Source of the DNA: Fen-330 sp050008465
GTDB taxonomy: Bacteria; Acidobacteriota; Terriglobia; Bryobacterales; Bryobacteraceae
DNA: 57,082 nucleotides
NCBI GenBank assembly: GCA_050008465.1
Contig: JBEKMO010000026.1
Span: 1-57,082, forward strand
Reading direction: 5' to 3'
The stretch's first letter is position 1; every line of letters begins with the position of its first letter. Below, one piece after another: positions 1-7,376 of this stretch. A program made the translations under genes and the position numbers. Below the pieces are notes generated by a model. That model was not told the DNA's origin and did no database searches. It worked only from the letters and a program-made list of their open reading frames with translations.

Positions 1-1
1 T

Positions 2-106
2 CGCTATTTTGGGAAGCTGGAAGAAGTCACCGCAGCCGTCGAATCGGAGTTCGCAACCTGGGACAGGCGGAACGACACCCTCCGTCGTCTATGCGCAATT
101 ACTTAA
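2..106 (+). pseudogene. C-terminal fragment of a transposase (IS630-like)
   Basis: An open frame enters from the left edge and ends at TAA 104-106. Its last 34 residues include YFGKLEEV and end NDTLRRLCAIT, which resembles the C-terminus of IS630-family DDE transposases as I remember them. The catalytic core lies outside the window, so I cannot tell a complete element from a relic. No terminal inverted repeat is obvious after the stop; the following bases lead into a palindromic repeat. The family call is by motif memory only. Confidence 0.4.
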
Positions 107-170
107 GCCGTTGTGTTTAGTTACACTGCGTCCCAAGAATTGCGCCTTATCCTGGCAGGCTGGCCGTGGC

Positions 171-230
171 GCAGGCCATCGTTTTCCGTGGCCTGCGAGG
201 CCGGCAGACGACAAAAGGCGATCGTCTGCC
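171..230. repeat. Pair of dispersed hairpin units (GGCAGACGA family)
   Basis: Two perfect hairpins lie side by side. The first is GCAGGCCA...TGGCCTGC (171-195) and the second is GGCAGACGA...TCGTCTGCC (203-230). Similar paired hairpins occur at 20649-20717, where stem bases differ but pairing is kept and the loop resembles this one (CxxxxxxCGA in one orientation). Both copies are followed by CCCACC. This looks like a dispersed palindromic element just upstream of a promoter. Confidence 0.7.
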
Positions 231-250
231 CCACCTACATAAGGCACAGC

Positions 251-256
251 TATAAT
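251..256 (+). promoter_or_regulatory. -10 hexamer TATAAT of the lipoprotein gene
   Basis: A perfect TATAAT lies 6 nt before the GTG start at 263. Transcription starting about 7 nt downstream would begin at or next to the start codon, giving a leaderless mRNA. No -35 match is evident at the usual spacing. Confidence 0.5.
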
Positions 257-262
257 CGGAAT

Positions 263-655
263 GTGAGATACCCCTACCTTCCTGCCGCCTTGGCAGGACT
301 TCTACTCGTTGGCTGCAGCCGCCCCATTCAGAACGAAGCCGCGGTGCGGCAGGGCGTCATCGACCACCTCTCGGCCCGGCAGGATCTGAACCTCTCGCAG
401 ATGCAGATCGACGTGACGTCGATCTCCTTCCGGCAGAACGAAGCCGATGTCACGGTTTCATTCCGTCCCAAGGGCGGGGATGCGTCCTCCGGCATGCGGA
501 TGCAGTATACACTGGAGCGCAAAGGCAATCGCTGGGCAGTGAAGGGCAGGGGGGCCGGTCCGCACGGACAGATGCCCGCCGCGATGCCAGGCGGCCAGAT
601 GCCTGCTGGCCATCCTCCGATGGGTCCAGGAGCGCGAGCCGAGACTGGGAAATGA
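263..655 (+). CDS. Small secreted lipoprotein of unknown function
   Basis: I chose the GTG start at 263 because it places a lipoprotein signal peptide at the N-terminus: a short basic start, a hydrophobic stretch and the lipobox LVGC with Cys at about residue 16. A start further upstream at 113 would bury this signal and would read through the palindromic repeat. The mature 115-residue part has a predicted mixed alpha/beta core (residues 20-95) and a C-terminal tail rich in Gly, Pro, Met and Ala (PAAMPGGQMPAGHPPMG). I recognise no family. The gene ends in an ATGA overlap with the following flavoenzyme, so the two are probably translated together. Confidence 0.7.
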   Translation: MRYPYLPAALAGLLLVGCSRPIQNEAAVRQGVIDHLSARQDLNLSQMQIDVTSISFRQNEADVTVSFRPKGGDASSGMRMQYTLERKGNRWAVKGRGAGPHGQMPAAMPGGQMPAGHPPMGPGARAETGK

Positions 656-1836
656 AGCGCGTGGCGGTATTGGGGGGCGGTCCCGCGGGGGCCTTTGCGG
701 CTGAGCGGCTGGCCTCGGCCGGCCTCGATGCCATCGTGCTCGACGAGAAGCTGGCCTGGGAGAAGCCTTGCGGCGGCGCCCTCACCTTCAAGGCCTATCA
801 CCGTTACCCCTTTCTGCTGAATAACGACCTGCCCAAGCGATTCGTTACCCACACTCTGCTGGCCGCGCCGGGCGCCGGGGCGGCGAGGCTGTCGCTGCGC
901 GAGCCTCTGTTGATCTACTCGCGCTTGGACCTGAATCGTCTGCTCCTGGAGCGCGCCGAACGCGCCGGAGCGCGCATCGAGAAGACGCGCATCCTCGAAG
1001 TGACGCGCAACGGCGGTCCCTGGACGGTGCGGACTACCGGCGGAAACCTGGAGGCCGATTTCTGCATCGTCGCTACCGGCGCGCGCAACTCGCTGAAGAA
1101 CCTCGGCACGCAGTGGATGCCTGGCGACGCCATGTACGCGTTGGGCTACTACGTGCCGGCCCAGCAGGAGCACATCGACATCCAGTTCCTGCCGCGACTG
1201 GAAGGCTACATCTGGGTTTTCCCGCGCTGCGGCCACCTCTCTGTGGGCATTTGCGGCAAAGGCGTGCCGGCCCGGGCGCTGCGGGCGCGCCTGGAAGCGT
1301 TCATGCTCGAGCGGGGGATCTCCGCCAACGACGCCCGCTTCTACAGCCACCTGCTGCCGTCGCTCGGCGCCTCCGGCTGGCGCAACAACCGCCTGGCGGG
1401 CCCGGGATGGCTCGCGGTGGGCGATGCCGGAGGCCTGGTGGATCCCATCACCGGCGAAGGCCTCTACTACGCCTTGCGCTCGGCGGACCTGGCCAGCCAG
1501 GTGCTGCTTTCCGAAGCGCACTCACCCGCCGGAAAGCACCGCGCCTACCGTGCCCTGCTGGTGCGCGACTTCGCGGCGGATCTGGCCTTCGGCGCCGCCA
1601 TTGCGCGCCGCTTTTTCCTTGGCAAATTCCTGTTTGGCTCCGTGCCGCAGCGCATGGTGCAGTTTCTGGGCCGGAGCCCGCGTCTCCGTGAGCTGACCCA
1701 GGAGCTGTTCGCCGGCACCCTGTCCTACCTGGACTTGAAAGCCCGGCTGCTGCGAAGCCTGCAAGGCACGATGCTCGACACCTTCATGAGCTTCCTGCTC
1801 AGCCGCGGCGAGGTCGCGGAAGAGAGGCAAGTATGA
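652..1836 (+). CDS. FAD-dependent oxidoreductase, geranylgeranyl reductase family
   Basis: The 394-residue protein starts with a Rossmann FAD-binding motif (VLGGGPAGAFAAERL, residues 5-19) followed by an acidic strand end. The second FAD motif is near residue 257 (GDAGGLVDPITGEGLYYALR). This layout fits the geranylgeranyl reductase/digeranylglycerophospholipid reductase family of the PHBH superfamily, which saturates polyprenyl chains of quinones, chlorophylls or lipids. Substrate cannot be read from sequence; a menaquinone side chain is plausible in this group. It overlaps the upstream lipoprotein and downstream hemL by 4 nt each, indicating one coupled operon. Confidence 0.85.
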   Translation: MKRVAVLGGGPAGAFAAERLASAGLDAIVLDEKLAWEKPCGGALTFKAYHRYPFLLNNDLPKRFVTHTLLAAPGAGAARLSLREPLLIYSRLDLNRLLLERAERAGARIEKTRILEVTRNGGPWTVRTTGGNLEADFCIVATGARNSLKNLGTQWMPGDAMYALGYYVPAQQEHIDIQFLPRLEGYIWVFPRCGHLSVGICGKGVPARALRARLEAFMLERGISANDARFYSHLLPSLGASGWRNNRLAGPGWLAVGDAGGLVDPITGEGLYYALRSADLASQVLLSEAHSPAGKHRAYRALLVRDFAADLAFGAAIARRFFLGKFLFGSVPQRMVQFLGRSPRLRELTQELFAGTLSYLDLKARLLRSLQGTMLDTFMSFLLSRGEVAEERQV

Positions 1837-3095
1837 GCGCCCGATCGAACGCCCTTTTCGAGCGCGCAAGGCAATCCATTCCGGGCGGCGTGAACTCGCC
1901 GGTGCGTGCCTTCCGCGGCGTAGGGGGCACGCCGCCGTTCATCGTGCGCGGCCAGGGTTCTCGCATCTGGGACGTGGATGGCAGGGAGTACGTCGACTAC
2001 GTCTGTTCCTGGGGTCCTCTGTTGCTCGGGCATCGTTTTCCGGAGATCGTCGAGGCGCTGGAGCAGGCGCTCGCAACCGGCACCAGTTTCGGCATGCCGA
2101 CAGAGCGCGAGGTGGAACTTGCGGAGGCCATTTGCGACGCCATCCCTTCGGTGGAAATGGTCCGCCTGGTGAACTCCGGCACTGAAGCGACGATGAGCGC
2201 GCTGCGGCTGGCCCGCGCCTTCACCGGCCGAGACCTGGCGGTGAAGTTCGAGGGCTGCTACCACGGCCACGTCGATTCGCTGCTGGTGAAAGCCGGCTCG
2301 GGTGTCGCGACGCTCGGCATTCCGGACACCGCGGGCGTGCCCAGGCCCTTTGCCGATACCACCATCGCGCTGCCCTTCAATTCTCCCCAGACCGTGGCGG
2401 ACTGCTTCGAGCGGCACGAAGACCAAATCGCGGCCGTGATTGTCGAGCCGGTGGTCGGCAATATGGGTTGTGTCCCGCCGGCGCCCGGCTTCCTCGAGAC
2501 GCTGCGGGAGCTGACGGCGAGTTACGGCGCACTGCTGATCTTCGACGAGGTCATGACTGGTTTTCGAGTCGCCTTCGGGGGCGCTCAGGCGCTGTATGGC
2601 ATCCGGCCCGACCTCACCACGCTCGGCAAGGTGATCGGCGGGGGGCTGCCGGTCGGCGCTTACGGCGGGCGCCGCGACGTGATGTCGATGGTGGCCCCGG
2701 CGGGGCCGGTGTACCAGGCGGGCACGCTCTCGGGCAACCCACTGGCGGTGGCCGCCGGTCTGGCGATGCTGCGCCACCTCAAGGCGCACCCGGAAGTCTA
2801 CCCTCAGCTCGATGCACGGACCGCGCAACTGGCGGCCGCCGCTCCCGCCGGCATCACCGTGAATCGTGTGGGCTCGATGATCACCTTTTTCTTCACTTCC
2901 CTCCCAGTCACCGATTGGGAATCGGCGCAGCGCTCCGACCGGGCGCGCTTCGCCGAGTTCTTTCACTGGATGCTCGGCCGCGGCTTCTATCTGCCTCCCT
3001 CGCAGTTCGAGGCCGCGTTCGTCTCCGCCGCGCACAGCGAAGAGGACATCGAGCGGACTGTGGCCGCGATCCGCGAGTTCTTCAGCACTCGATAG
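1833..3095 (+). CDS. hemL: Glutamate-1-semialdehyde 2,1-aminomutase
   Basis: This PLP enzyme converts glutamate-1-semialdehyde to 5-aminolevulinate in the C5 route to tetrapyrroles. Family hallmarks are present in order: NSGTEATMSALRLAR, EGCYHGHVDSLL, FDEVMTGFR and TLGKVIGGGLPVGAYGG, where Lys266 is the expected Schiff-base lysine, then AGTLSGNPLA. The length of 420 residues is usual. It starts in an ATGA overlap with the reductase gene and its last 14 bp overlap the convergent aldo/keto reductase. Confidence 0.96.
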   Translation: MSARSNALFERARQSIPGGVNSPVRAFRGVGGTPPFIVRGQGSRIWDVDGREYVDYVCSWGPLLLGHRFPEIVEALEQALATGTSFGMPTEREVELAEAICDAIPSVEMVRLVNSGTEATMSALRLARAFTGRDLAVKFEGCYHGHVDSLLVKAGSGVATLGIPDTAGVPRPFADTTIALPFNSPQTVADCFERHEDQIAAVIVEPVVGNMGCVPPAPGFLETLRELTASYGALLIFDEVMTGFRVAFGGAQALYGIRPDLTTLGKVIGGGLPVGAYGGRRDVMSMVAPAGPVYQAGTLSGNPLAVAAGLAMLRHLKAHPEVYPQLDARTAQLAAAAPAGITVNRVGSMITFFFTSLPVTDWESAQRSDRARFAEFFHWMLGRGFYLPPSQFEAAFVSAAHSEEDIERTVAAIREFFSTR

Positions 3096-4056
3096 GCTTC
3101 CGGAACGCCCCATCGATCGCGGCGAGTTCCTCGTCGCTCAACACGGCGTCCGCCGCGCCGGCATTCTCGATCACCTGCCGCGGGTTGCGCGCGCCTACCA
3201 GCGCATGCGTAATGCCCGGCTGGGCGAGCGTCCAGGCGATCACCAGTTGCCCCAGCGTGAGCCCGTGCACCTCGGCGATCGGCTGGATCTGCTCCAGCAT
3301 TCCCTGGATCCGCACGCGGTTCTCGACGCTGAACCGCGGGTTGTTGCGCCGCAGGTCGTCGCCCGAGAACTCCCGTTCCGGACCGATCTTCCCGGTGAGC
3401 AGGCCATTCGCGAGCGGCGAATAGGCCAGCACCGCGATCCCCTGCTCGCGGCAAAAAGGCACGAGCGCCGCTTCCTGGCCGCGGTCGAGCAGGCTGTACT
3501 TCTCCTGGTCGGCGTCCACCGGCCCGAGCCGCTGGTACTGACGGATATCCTCGACGCTGGCGTTGCTCACGCCGATGGCGCGGATCTTGCCCTGCCGCTT
3601 GAGATCGACGAGCGCGGTCATGGTCTCTTCGATGGGAGTGGTCGAGTCCTGCCAGTGGGTCTGATATAGGTCGACGTAGTCCGTGCGCAGCCGCTTGAGG
3701 CTCTGCTCCAGCTCGTACCGGATGGAGTCGCCGCCCAGATAGCGGTGCACCGGCTTGCCGCCCTGATTGAAAAAGAACCGGCCACCCCTGGTGTGCCATA
3801 CCAAACCGCATTTGGTGGCCAGGACGACCTTCTCGCGCCGCCCCGCGATGGCTTCGCCGACCAGTTCCTCCGAAAGCCCGAGCCCGTAAGCGGGCGCCGT
3901 ATCGATCAGTGTGATCCCCTGATCTAGCGCGGCTTGGATCGCGCGCACAGCCTCCCGCTCGTCGGCGCCGCCCCACATCCACCCGCCGATCGCCCACGCG
4001 CCGAACCCCACCGCCGATGCCTGAATCGAAGACTGCCCGAGAGGTCTGTAACGCAT
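3082..4056 (-). CDS. Aldo/keto reductase
   Basis: The 324-residue protein is an NAD(P)H-dependent aldo/keto reductase with a TIM-barrel fold. The catalytic tetrad is visible as Asp52 and Tyr57 in DTAPAYG, Lys82 in ATKCG and His134 in YQTHW. The C-terminal cofactor-binding part contains VGARNPRQVIENAGA. Sequence style suggests the subgroup annotated as general stress protein 69 or L-glyceraldehyde 3-phosphate reductase-like; substrate unknown. The ATG is preceded by TAAGAT at 6 nt spacing and no Shine-Dalgarno. The 3' end overlaps hemL by 14 bp in convergent orientation. Confidence 0.93.
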   Translation of the reverse strand: MRYRPLGQSSIQASAVGFGAWAIGGWMWGGADEREAVRAIQAALDQGITLIDTAPAYGLGLSEELVGEAIAGRREKVVLATKCGLVWHTRGGRFFFNQGGKPVHRYLGGDSIRYELEQSLKRLRTDYVDLYQTHWQDSTTPIEETMTALVDLKRQGKIRAIGVSNASVEDIRQYQRLGPVDADQEKYSLLDRGQEAALVPFCREQGIAVLAYSPLANGLLTGKIGPEREFSGDDLRRNNPRFSVENRVRIQGMLEQIQPIAEVHGLTLGQLVIAWTLAQPGITHALVGARNPRQVIENAGAADAVLSDEELAAIDGAFRKPIEC

Positions 4057-4062
4057 GATTCC

Positions 4063-4068
4063 ATCTTA
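4063..4068 (-). promoter_or_regulatory. -10-like TAAGAT of the aldo/keto reductase
   Basis: Read on the minus strand, TAAGAT ends 6 nt before the ATG at 4056. It lies only 23 nt from the divergent CACAAT at 4092, so the two genes share a very short promoter region with almost no 5' leader. Confidence 0.4.
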
Positions 4069-4091
4069 GCCCGTTGCCGCGCCGCTCCTGC

Positions 4092-4097
4092 CACAAT
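4092..4097 (+). promoter_or_regulatory. -10-like CACAAT of the DUF421 gene
   Basis: CACAAT ends 7 nt before the ATG at 4105. This favours 4105 as the start over the in-frame ATG at 4096, which lies inside the hexamer. Confidence 0.35.
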
Positions 4098-4104
4098 GGT
4101 GTGC

Positions 4105-4707
4105 ATGATAGCCTCTGCCATCGCCCACCTCGGGCCCGACATGTTTGTGCTGAAACTCAGCATTCTGGAGAAGATCCTGCGCCCGGTCGTCGTTTACCTC
4201 GTCCTGGTGGTCCTGCTGCGGATCTTCGGCAAACGAGAACTGGCGCAGTTGAATCCGTTCGACCTGGTGGTGCTGCTCTCGCTTTCCAACGCCGTGCAGA
4301 ATGCCATCATCGGCGACGACAACTCCGTGACGGGAGGACTGATCGGCGCCTTCGCGCTGCTGGGGATCAACTACGTGGTGGTCCGGTTTGTCTTCAGGCA
4401 CCGGCGGCTGGATCAGATGCTGGAAGGCACGCCGACCGTGCTGATGGAACACGGCAGAATCCGGCACGCCGCGCTGGCCCAGGAACTGCTCACCGAATCG
4501 GAGCTGCTGACCGTTGCGCACCGGCAGGGCTTCGCCAGCCTCCACGACATCGAGCGGTGCGTGTTGGAACCCGGCGGGGGTTTCTTCATCAAGGCCAAGG
4601 AGCCCCCCGTCGCGCAACGGCAGCACACCGAGATCCTGGCCCGCCTGGAGCAGCTCAGCCGCCAGATCGACGACCTCCGCCAGCGCCTCCCGGCGACGAA
4701 CCCGTGA
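4105..4707 (+). CDS. DUF421 membrane protein (YetF-like)
   Basis: The 200-residue protein has about three hydrophobic segments in its first 90 residues (near 23-38, 50-65 and 75-92), with the family motif FGKRELAQLNPFDLV between the first two. A soluble C-terminal domain follows and contains GTPTVLMEHGRI and FASLHDIERCVLEPGGGFFIK. This matches the DUF421/YetF family of inner-membrane proteins, whose function is poorly defined. The last 30 residues look like a short coiled coil (ILARLEQLSRQIDDLRQRL). In-frame ATGs at 4096 and 4141 are alternatives. Confidence 0.88.
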   Translation: MIASAIAHLGPDMFVLKLSILEKILRPVVVYLVLVVLLRIFGKRELAQLNPFDLVVLLSLSNAVQNAIIGDDNSVTGGLIGAFALLGINYVVVRFVFRHRRLDQMLEGTPTVLMEHGRIRHAALAQELLTESELLTVAHRQGFASLHDIERCVLEPGGGFFIKAKEPPVAQRQHTEILARLEQLSRQIDDLRQRLPATNP

Positions 4708-4746
4708 CACGGGTTTGTCATCGTGCGCTAGAATGGCTGCATTAGC

Positions 4747-4833
4747 GCGGATGTGGCGGAACTGGCAGACGCTCTGGATTTAGGTTCCAGTGCCCGCAAG
4801 GGCTTGGGAGTTCGACTCTCCCCATCCGCACCA
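4747..4833 (+). tRNA. tRNA-Leu (anticodon UAG)
   Basis: The acceptor stem GCGGATG pairs with CATCCGC, followed by A and an encoded CCA at 4831-4833. The anticodon arm CTGGA-TTTAGGT-TCCAG gives anticodon UAG. A long variable arm (TGCCCGCAAGGGCT region) and the T arm GGGAG-TTCGACT-CTCCC complete a type II tRNA of leucine. Its 3' 57 bp are duplicated at 6792-6848, marking it as the integration site of an island. Confidence 0.97.
4777..4833 (+). repeat. attL-like direct repeat in the tRNA-Leu 3' half
   Basis: These 57 bp, from the anticodon arm through the CCA end, are repeated at 6792-6848 with one mismatch (T4791 versus C6806). The copies lie 2015 bp apart. The arrangement is typical of site-specific integration into a tRNA 3' end, which leaves the tRNA intact. 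Confidence 0.9.
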
Positions 4834-4852
4834 AGAAACTAAAGGCTTTAAC

Positions 4853-4886
4853 GCAAAAGACCAACCCGAATCGGTTGGTCCTTTCT
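4853..4886 (+). terminator. Terminator after tRNA-Leu
   Basis: An 8-bp stem GACCAACC/GGTTGGTC (4859-4866 and 4873-4880) with a 6-nt loop is preceded by an A run and followed by CTTTCT. It lies 26 nt after the tRNA and would end its transcript. The A run on the left makes it potentially bidirectional. Confidence 0.7.
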
Positions 4887-4892
4887 ACTGAA

Positions 4893-4904
4893 CTGTACCC
4901 CAAT
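4893..4904 (+). repeat. Island end motif, left copy (CTGTACCCCAAT)
   Basis: This is identical to 6676-6687 near the other end of the island. It is a candidate arm-type recombinase binding site. The rest of 4887-5153 holds no gene that I can support. Confidence 0.45.
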
Positions 4905-5153
4905 GAATCGGGGTCCATCGGTGTCTATCGGTTGGTGTTCTTGGAGGTACGCTTTGTTTTCTGCTGCTGCGCCCAAGCATTCAACTGCTGTGCGGCTTTC
5001 CCATCGAACGATCCGCTCCGTGGTGTCGGCGCTCATCAGATTTCGGAACACCAGCCGATCCGGGGCCATCGCTGTTCTGCCGTTAAGCTCTCCAGGCCAA
5101 TCTGGGAACTTTGACTGGATGTCAGGTGTCTACCAAGATTAGGATGGTGTCGG

Positions 5154-5672
5154 ATGCCCTGGAAGGTGATTCCAATGGCTAGCGCCGTCTTTGCCGTTTG
5201 CCTCGCCCTGCTCCCCGGCATGGCGTTCCGACAGGGCAAGTCCGATGAGCCGAATCCGAACACGATTCGTGAGTCAAGCTGTATTGATCGGGCAAGGGTC
5301 GCTCACGATGCGATGGGAAACGTGAGCGTCTTATCGGTGAAGCAACTCAATCGAATGGCGGATCATCGTCCCGTCCCTAAGATGCCGAGCAGTTGTCGAT
5401 GCGAAGGCACAGTAGTGGTCAAGGTGGTCGTCGATGAACTCGGCCATGTGGCTTGCGTTCTGAGCGTTCACGGCCATCCATTGCTCTTGAAATCCGTGAT
5501 GGATGCACTTCAGTCATGGCATTTTCGCCCGTACAGGGCCTATGGGAAGCCGACGCCTGTTGTCGGTCTCTTAGCGTTTCGCTTTTCTACCAGCGCTGCG
5601 AAGCTCGTGAGACTGGATGAGAGTGTTCGGGCGATGCCGGTTGACCGCACCGTGTACGAGAAGCAACAATGA
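5154..5672 (+). CDS. TonB C-terminal-domain protein (island cargo)
   Basis: The 172-residue protein starts with a signal-like hydrophobic stretch (ASAVFAVCLALLPGMAF, residues 9-25). A TonB-C-like domain spans about residues 80-145, with GTVVVKVVVDELGHV and DALQSWHFRPYRAYG. In Acidobacteriota such domains occur in many periplasmic proteins that are not classical energy transducers. Here there is no Pro-rich spacer and no adjacent ExbB/ExbD. An in-frame ATG at 5175 is an alternative start. The gene overlaps the next by 4 nt. It lies in the tRNA-Leu island and its codon use appears less GC-biased than that of its neighbours. Confidence 0.7.
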   Translation: MPWKVIPMASAVFAVCLALLPGMAFRQGKSDEPNPNTIRESSCIDRARVAHDAMGNVSVLSVKQLNRMADHRPVPKMPSSCRCEGTVVVKVVVDELGHVACVLSVHGHPLLLKSVMDALQSWHFRPYRAYGKPTPVVGLLAFRFSTSAAKLVRLDESVRAMPVDRTVYEKQQ

Positions 5673-6607
5673 CGATCCGTCTCCGACCTCGCACTGCTTT
5701 CGGCTTCATCGCTGCACTGCTCGTGGGCGGTACGGCGATCATTGAAGCGCACCACCGCATCAAGTACGGTCATTGGGTCGGCTACGGTTGGCACGTTGAC
5801 TTGGCGTCCGAGAAGGTGACCTCTGGCATCCCCGGCGTGGAACGTTTCTGGTATGCCGTGGTGACGAACTTCACATTATTACCCGGTTCGGTCGAGGCGT
5901 GCTTGGAGCCTAATGATGTACAGCCTCATGAAATTCCGTTTTACCCGGTCCGCATTCAGGTATCGAACACATCGAGCGGAGACTGGCGAACAGTTCGCCC
6001 GGAATTGCGGCTGGACTGTGGAGCGGACAGGATGGTACGGCAGACGATCTGGCCTATGCGCTCGTTCGCTACCGAGCGGATGATCATTGCCCAAACAGGC
6101 GGCTTCCGGCAAGGTGATTGGGTTCGCTTTGTTGCCTACTCTACCTTCGATGACCGCCCCAGCAAGCGTAGGGTGTTGGCATCGCCACCGTTCCAGTTCA
6201 CAAACGAGTGGATGGGTCTAGGAACCACGCTCTGCGAATTGATGAGCGAACCGGAGCGCTTCACAGGGCAGTTGGTGCACTTTGAGGCCGAGGTTGAGAA
6301 GGGACTGGAGAAGAACATCGCAGTTGACCGTTCCTGCAGTGCCGAGATTTGGCTTGAGACCCTCGACTTTCATGACTTGCTCATCTTGAGTGACACATAC
6401 AAGTTTATGCAGGAGTCGTCGTCGGACCCCAAGTACGCCGTGACTGCCGTTCTGGTTGGACGATTTTAGCATGTCAGTAAGGTCGGTGCGGGGGTCGACC
6501 ATGGCTTCGGCCATTTGAACCAGTGGTCCTCGGAGTTGGTCCTGAAATCCGTCTACAGCGTGGTTGCGGAGCCAATTGATCGTTCAGTTCAAGAGAAGCG
6601 CAAATGA
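5669..6607 (+). pseudogene. Island protein of unknown function with an in-frame amber stop
   Basis: The frame opens at ATG 5669 with an N-terminal hydrophobic segment (residues 10-25) and runs 266 codons to TAG at 6467-6469. The same frame then stays open for 45 more codons to TGA at 6605-6607. That extension reads like ordinary protein (HGFGHLNQWSSELVLKSV). The C-terminal half (TTLCELMSEPERFTGQLVHF, then CSAEIWLE) resembles a recurrent acidobacterial domain of unknown function in which a Gly-His-rich end follows a VGRF-like strand. I infer a nonsense mutation near the 3' end, although a functional 266-residue protein or stop read-through is possible. It overlaps the TonB-C gene by 4 nt. Confidence 0.6.
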
Positions 6608-6675
6608 CACGCCGCAGCCGCACCGAAGGTGCCATTGTAAAGGCGTAGCGTGGATGAGCGGGACGGGGTCGAAGG

Positions 6676-6687
6676 CTGTACCCCAAT
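6676..6687 (+). repeat. Island end motif, right copy (CTGTACCCCAAT)
   Basis: This matches 4893-4904. The following 100 bp contain further short repeats (TCGGGGTCTGTC twice, at about 6713 and 6765). Clustered short direct repeats of this kind are expected for integrase arm sites. No gene is visible between 6608 and 6851. Confidence 0.45.
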
Positions 6688-6791
6688 CTGTACGCCAATG
6701 GGGTCGGGTCTATCGGGGTCTGTCAGTGGGGCGCTTCATGAGTTCTCAGTGGGTCGGGACTTGTCGGGGTCTGTCTGTAAGCCATTGATGT

Positions 6792-6848
6792 GATTTAGGT
6801 TCCAGCGCCCGCAAGGGCTTGGGAGTTCGACTCTCCCCATCCGCACCA
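6792..6848 (+). repeat. attR-like copy of the tRNA-Leu 3' end
   Basis: This repeats 4777-4833 with one mismatch. It lacks the acceptor 5' strand and D arm, so it is not a functional tRNA. It marks the right boundary of the island. Confidence 0.9.
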
Positions 6849-6851
6849 GCC

Positions 6852-7376
6852 TTACTCCACCGGCCGATCTGGCCCGCCCAATAGCGCGTCCTTCAGGCGT
6901 CGCGCGGCGAAGATGGCGATCGCGGCCATAAACGCCGCTGTCACCAGAATCACCACCAGCCGGCACTGCGGCGAGAGCTCCCGGGCTTCGGGAGGCGGCC
7001 CCGGGAATTCCAGCGAGACCGCCAGGTGCACCTGTGCCGCGCCGCGCCCTTCCAGCCGGTTGTCCACCACCAGGCTGTAGTCGCCGAGCGGGCCGGGGCC
7101 GTACCGGAACCCGCCCGACTTGCCGTACTCCGTGGCGGCGAGCACGTGGTGGCCAAGCCCGGCGCGGAGCCTTTCCAGGTCGGTCTGGTGCATCAACGCG
7201 ACGCGGACTCCGGCGCCGCCGCTGTTCACCCAGTATAGGCACTCGATGATGGCCGGCTGCTGCCTGAGCTCGATATCAAAGGACCGCCACTCGGCCGCCG
7301 GCACCTGGACGGTTTCGTCCAGTAACGCCACCGTTCCGGGGCTTGCCGCGAGCAGCAGAAAAATGGCCAGGATCAT
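6852..7376 (-). CDS. Membrane-anchored protein of unknown function
   Basis: The start at 7376 overlaps the stop of the amidohydrolase (ATGA), so the two are translation-coupled. The 174-residue product has an N-terminal signal peptide (MILAIFLLLAASPGTVAL), a beta-rich extracytoplasmic domain of about 115 residues and a C-terminal membrane segment (LVVILVTAAFMAAIAIFAA) followed by a basic tail. The beta domain (VPAAEWRSFDIEL ... GDYSLVVDNRLEGRG) recalls a GOLD/emp24-like sandwich, but this is only an impression. The gene starts three bases beyond attR, so the island inserted just past its 3' end. Confidence 0.75.
   Translation of the reverse strand: MILAIFLLLAASPGTVALLDETVQVPAAEWRSFDIELRQQPAIIECLYWVNSGGAGVRVALMHQTDLERLRAGLGHHVLAATEYGKSGGFRYGPGPLGDYSLVVDNRLEGRGAAQVHLAVSLEFPGPPPEARELSPQCRLVVILVTAAFMAAIAIFAARRLKDALLGGPDRPVE

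Larger units (their letters stand above)
4834..6848. mobile_element. Small integrated island at tRNA-Leu, no integrase left
   Basis: The segment between the intact tRNA and the displaced 3' tRNA fragment is about 2.0 kb. It is visibly less GC-rich than its surroundings. It carries two plus-strand genes, one interrupted by a stop codon. The 12-bp motif CTGTACCCCAAT occurs near both ends (4893-4904 and 6676-6687), and GTCTATCGG occurs near both (4923-4931 and 6708-6716). These could be arm-type integrase sites. No integrase, transposase or replication gene is present, so this is a decayed, deleted or satellite-like element. Confidence 0.75.

Noticed and set aside
328..1521. A 397-codon minus-strand open frame opposite the lipoprotein and flavoenzyme genes
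   Set aside because: It lies antisense to well-supported genes and its translation is Arg/Gln/His-rich with no family motif, typical of antisense frames in GC-rich DNA.
1725..3113. A 462-codon minus-strand frame opposite hemL
   Set aside because: hemL motifs are complete on the plus strand; the antisense product has no recognisable domain.
4887..5142. Small open frames of 70-80 codons in the left part of the island
   Set aside because: Several frames overlap in conflicting directions, lack ribosome-binding sites and have no domain; the region instead shows short repeats typical of an attachment site.
6792..6848. Second tRNA-Leu gene
   Set aside because: Only the 3' half is present; the acceptor 5' strand and D arm are missing. 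It is better explained as an attachment-site duplication.
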